Source of the DNA: RGIG6178 sp045612885
GTDB taxonomy: Bacteria > Bacillota_I > Bacilli_A > RFN20 > DUOF01
Reading direction: 5' to 3'
Assembly: GCA_045612885.1 (NCBI GenBank)
Contig: JAZKZZ010000017.1
Location: 1 to 26,145, forward strand
DNA: 26,145 bases
Shown here in pieces: positions 1-6,355 of this stretch. The notes beneath the pieces were generated by a model. The model did no database searches. It had not been told where the DNA came from and worked only from the letters and a program-made list of their open reading frames with translations. Both the position numbers and the translations under genes were made by a program. Numbering within the stretch: position 1 is the stretch's first letter; the number at the start of each line of letters is the position of its first letter.

Positions 1-1801
1 CTCCTTCTTTGATATCATTAAAGTTTTCAATCGTAAGACCACATTCATATCCTGTAGTAACCTCTTTAGCATCATTTTGGAATCTTTTAAGAGAAGCCAA
101 TTTACCTTCATATATTACTACACTATTTCTAAGTAATCTAACTCCACAATCTCTTTTAATAGAGCCATTAGTGACATAACATCCTGCAACAGTTCCAATC
201 TTACTAACTTTATAAGTTTGTCTTACTTCTGCATTACCAATTACAACCTCTTTATATACCGGTTTTAACATACCTTTCATAGCTGCTTGAATTTCTTCTA
301 CTAAAGCATAAATGATACGGTGTAATCTGATATCAACTTTTTCTTCTTCAGCTTTTTGTCTAACTGTTGCATCAGGTCTAACATTAAATCCATAAATAAT
401 AGCATTTGAAGCACTTGCTAACAAAACATCCGATTCAGTAATAGCTCCAGATTGAGCTCTTATAACATTAATTTTAACCTCATCATTAGTCAACTTTAAT
501 AACGAACTCTTAACTGCTTCACTACTACCATCACTATCAGCTTTAATTATAACATTAATAGTTTGAACATCACCTAATTTAATTTGATTATATAAATCAT
601 CAAGTGATAAATTAGTATTTGCTCTTCTATCAGAAAGTGTTTTTTCTGTTAATCTCTTATTAGCAATTTCTCTGGCTTTTCTTTCATCTTCAAAAGCCAT
701 AAATTTATCTCCAGCACTAGGAACATCACTAAGCCCAATAATCTCAACTGGAGTACTAGGAGTTGCTTCTTTAACCACTTTTCCTAAATCATTTCTCATT
801 TGTCTGATTCTACCATACATAGTTCCTGCTACAACGCAATCCCCATGTCTTAGAGTACCATTTTCTACAAGTAATGTGGCAACTACACCTCTACCTTTTT
901 CTAGTTTAGATTCAATAATAGTTCCTAACGCATAACGATTAGGGTTAGCCCTATAATTTTCTAATTCCGCTATAACAAGTAATGATTCTAGTAATTCATC
1001 AATTCCTTGTCCTGTTTTAGCACTAAGTTTACAGAAGATATGTTCTCCTCCCCACTCTTCACTAATAACATCACATGTACTAAGCTCTGTATATAACCTT
1101 TCTAGATTAATATCAGGCTTATCCATCTTATTAATTGCAACTACAATTGGTACTCCAGCAGCCTTAGCATGGTCAATCGCTTCTCTTGTTTGAGGCATTA
1201 CACCATCATCAGCAGCTACTACTAGAATAACAATATCAGTAACTTGTGCTCCTCTTGCCCTCATCGCTGCAAAAGCTTCATGTCCAGGAGTATCTAAAAA
1301 TGTAATTTTCTTTCCTTTCACTTCTACTTGATAAGCACCAATACTTTGAGTGATTCCTCCAACTTCACCTTCAACCACTCTACTCTTTCTAATAGCATCT
1401 AATAGTGTTGTTTTACCATGGTCAACATGTCCCATAATAGTTACAATTGCAGGCCTCTCTACTAGATCTTTTTCTTCATCTACAATTTCTAATTCTTCGA
1501 AATTTTCTTCACTAACAACTTTTTCAATTTTCATATCATATCCAAAGTTCATACATACTAATTCAGCCATTGGCGCATCTAAGCTAGAATTAATATTTAC
1601 CATTTTACCTTCTAAAAACAAAAATTTAATTATTTCTGTTGGGCTAACTGATAATTCCTTAGCAAGTTCAGAAATACTCTTGTTCCCTCTAAAAATCACC
1701 ACATGGTTTTCTTTATCTACAATAGGCTTATTTACTTGTTTAGTAATATTAGATGTTCTTTTATGAAAGTTATTATTACCATTCCTATTATTCTTCCCCA
1801 T
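1..1801 (-). CDS. infB: Translation initiation factor IF-2 (3' end cut by window edge)
   Basis: IF-2 is the GTPase that brings formyl-Met-tRNA to the 30S subunit and promotes subunit joining. About 600 residues are visible. The G1 loop GHVDHGKTT lies at about residues 124-132, followed by a DTPGHEAF G3 motif. At the window edge the reading frame reaches the usual IF-2 ending ([18 protein letters not shown]: here [12 protein letters not shown]), so only about a dozen codons are missing. An IF2_N-like helical segment (about residues 40-75) precedes the GTPase. The N-terminal extension is very short: G1 is near residue 124 rather than several hundred as in E. coli. The ATG at 1801 is preferred over the one at 1807 because the GAGAGG site is about 9 bases upstream of it. 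It overlaps ylxQ by 14 bases and is the last visible gene of the rimP operon. Confidence 0.97.
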   Translation of the reverse strand, partial: MGKNNRNGNNNFHKRTSNITKQVNKPIVDKENHVVIFRGNKSISELAKELSVSPTEIIKFLFLEGKMVNINSSLDAPMAELVCMNFGYDMKIEKVVSEENFEELEIVDEEKDLVERPAIVTIMGHVDHGKTTLLDAIRKSRVVEGEVGGITQSIGAYQVEVKGKKITFLDTPGHEAFAAMRARGAQVTDIVILVVAADDGVMPQTREAIDHAKAAGVPIVVAINKMDKPDINLERLYTELSTCDVISEEWGGEHIFCKLSAKTGQGIDELLESLLVIAELENYRANPNRYALGTIIESKLEKGRGVVATLLVENGTLRHGDCVVAGTMYGRIRQMRNDLGKVVKEATPSTPVEIIGLSDVPSAGDKFMAFEDERKAREIANKRLTEKTLSDRRANTNLSLDDLYNQIKLGDVQTINVIIKADSDGSSEAVKSSLLKLTNDEVKINVIRAQSGAITESDVLLASASNAIIYGFNVRPDATVRQKAEEEKVDIRLHRIIYALVEEIQAAMKGMLKPVYKEVVIGNAEVRQTYKVSKIGTVAGCYVTNGSIKRDCGVRLLRNSVVIYEGKLASLKRFQNDAKEVTTGYECGLTIENFNDIKEG

Positions 1802-2111
1802 TAACATCGCCCTCTCTTTCTATATTCTCTTTTAATTTTTTAGCAAGATTGGAATCTTTAATTCCAATCCCACTTACTGGATCAACTCTAGATATTGTTT
1901 TTGCCATCTCTTCTTGAGTAAATGCAATTATATACTCACAACGATAATAAATACACTTATCTATAATTTTCTTTTTTGATCCTTCACTTGTATCTTTACA
2001 GATTACAACCAGACTGACACTATGATTTCTAATATCCTTAATTAAAGTCTCACCATAGCTAATCTTATTAGCACATTTACACATTCCGATAGTATTAAGT
2101 GCTCTATTCAT
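1788..2111 (-). CDS. ylxQ: YlxQ, L7Ae-family RNA-binding protein
   Basis: A 107-residue protein of the L7Ae/L30e/YlxQ family, which binds kink-turn type RNA; its precise role beside nusA and infB is not settled. The sequence shows the family pattern: an early G-x-C-K-C-A-N-K segment, a YGE turn before the second helix, a [12 protein letters not shown] strand-turn with a K-K-K-I helix, and a later T-Q-E-E-M-A helix. It starts inside the last codons of ylxR (8-base overlap) and runs 14 bases into infB. A GAGGAG site lies rather far upstream (about 16 bases), so translational coupling to ylxR is likely. The call rests on both sequence pattern and the conserved nusA-ylxR-ylxQ-infB order. Confidence 0.9.
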   Translation of the reverse strand: MNRALNTIGMCKCANKISYGETLIKDIRNHSVSLVVICKDTSEGSKKKIIDKCIYYRCEYIIAFTQEEMAKTISRVDPVSGIGIKDSNLAKKLKENIEREGDVNGEE

Positions 2112-2361
2112 TAATTATCTTAATTAACTCCTCAAAAACAGAATCGTCTATCTCACACTCTAAAGCTCTTTGAAAACATTTTTTCTTTCTAGCAATTTCA
2201 ACAGCTTCAAGAGACTTTTTAATGTATGCACCTCTGCCATTAGCTTTACCTGTTAAATCAACAAATACTTTATTTTCATTATTTTTTACAACACGAATTA
2301 ATTCTTTCTTTGCCAATCTCTCATTTGTAGCAAGACACTTTCTCAATGGTTCTTTTTTCAC
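2104..2361 (-). CDS. rnpM: YlxR / RnpM (DUF448) RNA-binding protein
   Basis: An 85-residue DUF448 protein. The family (YlxR) has been described in Bacillus as an RNA-binding modulator of RNase P, hence RnpM. Diagnostic features seen here are the R-K-C-L-A-T start (residues 7-12), the K-K-E-L-I-R-V-V segment (18-25), and the hallmark N-G-R-G-A-Y-I motif at 41-47. The rest is strongly basic. It begins three bases after the nusA stop and overlaps ylxQ by 8 bases, so it is clearly part of one polycistronic unit. The length is close to the usual 90 residues. Confidence 0.95.
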   Translation of the reverse strand: MKKEPLRKCLATNERLAKKELIRVVKNNENKVFVDLTGKANGRGAYIKKSLEAVEIARKKKCFQRALECEIDDSVFEELIKIINE

Positions 2362-2364
2362 TAA

Positions 2365-3873
2365 TTAGTCCTCATCATAATATTTATCGAACTCGTCGTA
2401 ATCAACATTATCATAGTAGTTGTCAGTCTCTTCCTCATCATAATCTAGACTTTCTAGTTCATCATCAGTATATACTGGCATATAACTTCTTGCTTCCTCA
2501 GTTTTCTTTTTAAGATCAAGTAATTCTTGAGAACTAATAGTTGTTCTCTTAACTTCTTTTTCTTCTTTCTTAGGCTTAGAATAAGTCTTCTCTTCCTTCT
2601 TAGGAGTTTCTTTCTTAGCAGTGAATTTAGGAGTAATTGTAGATGTAACTTCAACTTTTTTAGGTTTAGTCTCTACAATTTTAACAGTCTCTTCAACTTT
2701 TTCTACTATAGGAGTAGCAACTACTTCCTCAACTACTACTTCTTCCTCTTCTTCTACTACTTCTTCTACAGTATCGCCATATAATTCATATTCATAATTA
2801 GCTCTAGCTTGATCAATAGTAGTATAAACAACGCCCTCACTTACAGCGTCTGTTAAACTCTTAATATCAATCTTAATGCCAGTTAATTTAACTGCAAGTC
2901 TAGCATTAATACCTTTTTTACCTATAGCAAGAGAGAAATCTTCATCATTAACTACTGCAATAGCACTCTTTTCATCAATTAATTTAACTCCAATTACATT
3001 AGCAGGTTTTAATGCTTCTGCTATATAAAGGATTGGATCTTTATAGTAATTAATAACATCAATTTTTTCTCCTAGAATTTGGTTAGATATCTTTTGAATT
3101 CTTAATCCTTTTTGACCGATACATGAACCTGTAGCATCTACATCTTTATTTCTAGAGAATACACTAACTTTAGCTCTATCTCCTGCTTCTCTTGCAATAT
3201 CTTTAATTTCTACTGTACCATCAAATATTTCACTGATTTCACTTTCAAATAATCTTTTTAAGAAGCCAGAATCTGTTCTACTTACAACAACAGCAGCACC
3301 TTGAGCAGATTTATCTACATCTACTACATATACTCTAATTGTTTGCCCAACCTTGAATGTTTCTCCTGGTAAAGCATGATTAACTTTCATAATAGCATTA
3401 GTTTTACCAACATTTACTAAGATAAAAGTGGGTTCAATTCTTTCTACAATACCGACAATAATATCTCCTTTTTTGTCAATATAAGCATCATAGATAGTTT
3501 GCTTTTCATACTCTCTAATTTTTTGAGTAAGTACTTGCTTAGCTTGTAATGCAGCAAGTCTAGTTAATGTATCAGTATCTACTGGAGTTTCTAATACATC
3601 ACCAATTTCAAGCTTAGGATTAATTTTCTTTGCATCCTCTAACTCAATCTCAAACAAATCATCAGTAACTTCTTCTACTACATTCTTTTGCTCATACATT
3701 TCAATAGTTCCCTTAACTGGATTAATATCTACTCTACATAAAGCATCTGGATCAGTATTTCTTTTGTAAGCTTTTTCTAAAGCTTCTTTTAAAGCTTCAA
3801 TAACAACATCTTTACTAATTCCTTTTTGTTGTTCAAATGCATCTAATGCACCTAATAATTCTTTAGCATTCAT
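2365..3873 (-). CDS. nusA: Transcription termination/antitermination factor NusA with a long charged C-terminal tail
   Basis: NusA binds RNA polymerase and nascent RNA and modulates pausing, termination and antitermination. Domains in order: the N-terminal polymerase-binding domain (1-125), S1 (about 134-200), and two KH domains with loops GQKG (253-256) and GKKG (318-321). The Gram-positive core normally ends at about residue 345-370. Here a further 138 residues follow: a glutamate/valine run (about 365-395), a Lys/Thr/Glu stretch (400-445), and a final segment almost wholly of D, E, Y and N (470-502). This tail is low-complexity and strikingly acidic at its end. It is second in the rimP operon, 20 bases after rimP. 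The AGGGGG ribosome site is about 13 bases from the ATG, slightly distant. Confidence 0.97.
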   Translation of the reverse strand: MNAKELLGALDAFEQQKGISKDVVIEALKEALEKAYKRNTDPDALCRVDINPVKGTIEMYEQKNVVEEVTDDLFEIELEDAKKINPKLEIGDVLETPVDTDTLTRLAALQAKQVLTQKIREYEKQTIYDAYIDKKGDIIVGIVERIEPTFILVNVGKTNAIMKVNHALPGETFKVGQTIRVYVVDVDKSAQGAAVVVSRTDSGFLKRLFESEISEIFDGTVEIKDIAREAGDRAKVSVFSRNKDVDATGSCIGQKGLRIQKISNQILGEKIDVINYYKDPILYIAEALKPANVIGVKLIDEKSAIAVVNDEDFSLAIGKKGINARLAVKLTGIKIDIKSLTDAVSEGVVYTTIDQARANYEYELYGDTVEEVVEEEEEVVVEEVVATPIVEKVEETVKIVETKPKKVEVTSTITPKFTAKKETPKKEEKTYSKPKKEEKEVKRTTISSQELLDLKKKTEEARSYMPVYTDDELESLDYDEEETDNYYDNVDYDEFDKYYDED

Positions 3874-3893
3874 TTTTTCTTATTGTCCCCCTG

Positions 3894-4355
3894 TTAAAAC
3901 TTAAATGTTAAATGTGCCTTCTCTATTATATTAAATGGTATAGAGACTTTTTTAATTCTACCTTTAAGATTTATTTGTAACTCGATTCCACTATCGTTTA
4001 CACTCACTAAATCTCCAACAAGTTCATCATAATCTAATACTCGCTCTCTTACATCCACTAATATATACTTGTCAATTGCTTTTTGATAATCCTCAAGAGT
4101 AATTAATTCTCTCTCCCCACATGAAGCAACTTCTAAGAAATATTCTTCATCAATAGGATCTAATTCATCTAATATTGGTGATATCGCTTCACTAGCCTTC
4201 ACACAAGTATCTAGATCAAGTGAAAAATCTTCTTTTTCTAATAAAATTCTTAAATAATTTTTTCCTGCTTCCTTCTCATACACTATTTTATAAAGATTTA
4301 AATCAAGTTCTTTTATAACTGGCATGATAGCATCTTTAATCTTCTCTATACTCAT
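3894..4355 (-). CDS. rimP: Ribosome maturation factor RimP
   Basis: RimP assists assembly of the 30S subunit. The 153-residue protein has the expected alpha-beta N-terminal domain with a L-R-I-L-L-E strand followed by a D-L-D-T-C-V-K-A-S-E helix, then P-I-D-E-E-Y-F-L-E-V-A-S-C-G, which is the RimP linker signature (usually EVSSPG). A C-terminal Sm-like beta barrel follows (about residues 88-153). It is the first gene of the rimP-nusA-ylxR-ylxQ-infB operon and has a strong GGGGTGA ribosome site. The -10/-35 elements at 4409-4437 and a leader hairpin at 4379-4399 lie directly upstream. Confidence 0.95.
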   Translation of the reverse strand: MSIEKIKDAIMPVIKELDLNLYKIVYEKEAGKNYLRILLEKEDFSLDLDTCVKASEAISPILDELDPIDEEYFLEVASCGERELITLEDYQKAIDKYILVDVRERVLDYDELVGDLVSVNDSGIELQINLKGRIKKVSIPFNIIEKAHLTFKF

Positions 4356-4378
4356 TAATTCACCCCTTTTAAAGAAGA

Positions 4379-4399
4379 AAGAGAGGGATTCCCTCTCTT
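4379..4399 (-). promoter_or_regulatory. Perfect 9-bp hairpin at the start of the rimP operon leader
   Basis: The arms AAGAGAGGG and CCCTCTCTT pair perfectly around a 3-base loop. On the minus strand the hairpin is followed by TTCTTC and then the rimP ribosome site. From the promoter positions, transcription should start only a few bases before the stem. It could therefore act as a 5'-end stabilising hairpin or a very early attenuator. It could also serve as the 3' terminator of the aminopeptidase transcript, since the aminopeptidase gene is upstream on the same strand. On the plus strand it is followed by TTGTTGTTTTT, but no plus-strand gene ends here. Confidence 0.7.
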
Positions 4400-4408
4400 G
4401 TTGTTTTT

Positions 4409-4437
4409 ATATTAACATAAATATGTTAAATATACAA
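4409..4437 (-). promoter_or_regulatory. Sigma-A promoter of the rimP-nusA-infB operon
   Basis: On the minus strand, TTGTAT (4437-4432) and TAATAT (4414-4409) are separated by exactly 17 bases. Each hexamer differs little from TTGACA/TATAAT. The predicted start, about 7 bases downstream, is near 4402, giving a leader of about 45 bases before the rimP ATG. No other good promoter is seen in this 98-base gap. Confidence 0.75.
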
Positions 4438-4453
4438 GATAAATTATATTTTT

Positions 4454-5677
4454 TTATATTGCCCAATTTCCATTTTTAAACACTTCAATACATTTATTAT
4501 CTTTTGTATATCCTTTAATATTTGTATCTTTACTTCCAATCATAAAATCAACATGATTCATTGAATCATTAATACCTAATCTTTTAAAGTCTTCTTGAGT
4601 CATATTTTCATATCCTTTTATATTACATGTATATGCTCTACCTAAAGCTAAATGGCATGAAGCATTTTCATCAAATAAAGTATTATAGAATAAAATGTTA
4701 CTATTAGATATCGGTGAATCATATGGAACCAGCGCCACTTCCCCTAAATATGCACTTCCTTCATCCATACTTATCATTTTTTCTAATAATTCTTGTCCTT
4801 TTTTAGCATGTACTTCAATTGCTTTTCCATCCTTAAAATTAATCGAAAAATCCTCTATTAATTCACCATTATATGATAATGGCTTAGTAGAATATACAAT
4901 TCCATTCACATCATATTTACTTGGCATTCCAAAACATTCTTCACTTGGCATATTAGGATTGTATGTTATATCTTGCAAACTAGTTTCACTACCAGCAGCA
5001 AATTGTTGATTTTCCATTAATCCAATATGTAAGTCAGTACCATTACTACTTGTAAAATGTAGTGATTTAAAATCATAATCATTTAATTTTTTGCATTTTT
5101 CTTTTAAATACATGTTATGTTTTTTCCATTCATTCAGAGGATCATCAGTTACTCTAGTAGTATATAAAATCGCTTCCCATAATTTCTTATAAGCATTTTT
5201 ACTATCTAATTCAGGAAATACTTTCTTGGCCCAAGCTTTGCTAGGGGCCGCTACTATTGTCCATTGATATTTATTATCCATATCATCTAAATATTTTTTA
5301 TATTTAGGATAGTTTGCCATCTTGGCCTTAGCTAATTTATTTTGATCTAATCCTTTTAATATATCTGGATCACTTGATTCCACAAATATTCTACAAGGCA
5401 ATATTTCAGACATATTCTTATATTTTTCAATCTTCCAATTAGGCATATCTTTCATTGTAGTAAGTGTTTGCTTTTTATTATTTAATCTGTCTATATCATC
5501 ATTAAACCATTCAACATATACTCTTTTAGCTCCTACCTTATAACACCATTCACTAATATAATAAGCAAATTTATGATGTTCCGTTGATATAACCAAATTA
5601 ACTTCTTGTCCTTTTTGAACATTAACTCCCATTTTAACTACTAATTCAGCATATTTTTTTAATATTTTATTATTCAT
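4454..5677 (-). CDS. ampS: M29-family metallo-aminopeptidase (AmpS/PepS type)
   Basis: A cytosolic co-catalytic metallopeptidase that removes N-terminal residues from peptides. Its length of 407 residues is typical for peptidase family M29. The family's five metal ligands can be placed by pattern: a Glu in NMPSEE (246 or 247), Glu313 in LGEVALV, His342 in ASCHLALG, and His375 and Asp377 in MNHVDFM. The conserved G-S-E-T-S-L-Q-D and P-Y-D-S-P-I-S segments are also present. There is no signal peptide. The gene appears monocistronic, with its own promoter (5711-5738) and a GGAG ribosome site, and the leader hairpin of the rimP operon follows it. The exact substrate preference cannot be read from sequence. 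Confidence 0.93.
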   Translation of the reverse strand: MNNKILKKYAELVVKMGVNVQKGQEVNLVISTEHHKFAYYISEWCYKVGAKRVYVEWFNDDIDRLNNKKQTLTTMKDMPNWKIEKYKNMSEILPCRIFVESSDPDILKGLDQNKLAKAKMANYPKYKKYLDDMDNKYQWTIVAAPSKAWAKKVFPELDSKNAYKKLWEAILYTTRVTDDPLNEWKKHNMYLKEKCKKLNDYDFKSLHFTSSNGTDLHIGLMENQQFAAGSETSLQDITYNPNMPSEECFGMPSKYDVNGIVYSTKPLSYNGELIEDFSINFKDGKAIEVHAKKGQELLEKMISMDEGSAYLGEVALVPYDSPISNSNILFYNTLFDENASCHLALGRAYTCNIKGYENMTQEDFKRLGINDSMNHVDFMIGSKDTNIKGYTKDNKCIEVFKNGNWAI

Positions 5678-5710
5678 AATTATTTCTCCTTATACTTAGT
5701 TTACCTTTTA

Positions 5711-5738
5711 ATTATATATTCAAACCCAATAAAACCAA
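5711..5738 (-). promoter_or_regulatory. Sigma-A-like promoter of the aminopeptidase gene
   Basis: On the minus strand, TTGGTT (5738-5733) and a perfect TATAAT (5716-5711) are spaced 16 bases apart. The start would be near 5704, leaving a short leader before the AAGGAG site. The -35 touches the U-tract of the upstream gene's terminator, so the gap is used completely. Confidence 0.6.
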
Positions 5739-5766
5739 TAAAAAAACTGGAAATTAATCCAGTTTT
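5736..5766 (-). terminator. Intrinsic terminator after the DUF2628/SHOCT-like gene
   Basis: On the minus strand, AAAACTGG and CCAGTTTT (8 bp, extendable by one A-U pair) enclose a 6-8 base loop, followed by TTT-ATT. It starts right after the TAA at 5769. The opposite strand also has a T-rich tail, so it may work both ways. Confidence 0.8.
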
Positions 5767-5768
5767 AT

Positions 5769-6338
5769 TTATTTTTTCTTATTTGCACTTCTCATTATTG
5801 CCATAGCGCGCTTGGTTTCATATTCATCTTTAGTAAGCATGCCTTCTTTTAATAATTGTTTTAATTCATTTAATTCTTTTTCTAGATTCTTGCTATTACC
5901 CATTTTAATCTTACCTTGTACACCATCTACAGCTTTAAATGATGATAAATAGCATAAAGTCCCAACCTTAGCTAAATTATGTTTAATAAGCATTTGAGTA
6001 TCAATTTCAGCATATGGAACATATCCATTTCTGTATAATTTTTTGATTACTGCTCTAGGAGTTAAAAAAGCAAGTAATAAATGAACAACTCCAAATGCTC
6101 CAACTAAACACCAATAAACACTAGAACCAGCATCCACATAAGGGATATTTAATCCTTCAATATATGGAGATATGAACGCTAGAACAAAAGCAACATATGT
6201 CGCTAACAAAATTATTCCTCTTAATATCATTACCTTATAAAGATAATATATAGGGCCCAATAACAAATATGGAAAACTAAATCTAATACCTACTTGCTTT
6301 GTTTCTCCATTTGTCTTTGATAGTGTTACTTTTTTCAT
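5769..6338 (-). CDS. Membrane protein, DUF2628-like N-terminus with C-terminal SHOCT-like helix pair
   Basis: This 189-residue protein is not assigned a function. After a polar start, residues 20-58 form a F-P-Y-L-L-L-G-P-I-Y-Y-L-Y-K segment and a first membrane helix. This resembles DUF2628 proteins, which have an aromatic F-G-P-x-Y-x-L-Y-R entry. A second helix covers about 74-96. Residues 150-180 (LEKELNELKQLLKEGMLTKDEY) match the SHOCT pattern: a short two-helix C-terminal module (L-x-x-L-x-x-G-x-I/L-T-x-x-E-Y/F) used in oligomer formation or binding. The gene starts 17 bases after the 796-residue lipoprotein gene with a clean AAAGGAG site, so the two are very likely co-transcribed. An inner-leaflet partner for that lipoprotein is a guess from this neighbourhood only. 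Confidence 0.75.
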   Translation of the reverse strand: MKKVTLSKTNGETKQVGIRFSFPYLLLGPIYYLYKVMILRGIILLATYVAFVLAFISPYIEGLNIPYVDAGSSVYWCLVGAFGVVHLLLAFLTPRAVIKKLYRNGYVPYAEIDTQMLIKHNLAKVGTLCYLSSFKAVDGVQGKIKMGNSKNLEKELNELKQLLKEGMLTKDEYETKRAMAIMRSANKKK

Positions 6339-6355
6339 GTTAATTCTCCTTTCTA

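Noticed and set aside
1350..1766. Plus-strand open frame of 138 codons inside infB
   Set aside because: It lies antisense to the conserved IF-2 GTPase region, and its Ser/Thr/Leu/Ile-rich composition is the mirror of coding sequence. No ribosome site precedes it.
2454..2784. Open frames on both strands over the NusA tail
   Set aside because: They are shadows of the Glu/Lys low-complexity DNA; their Leu/Arg and Phe/Ser/Asn runs are what these codons give in other frames.
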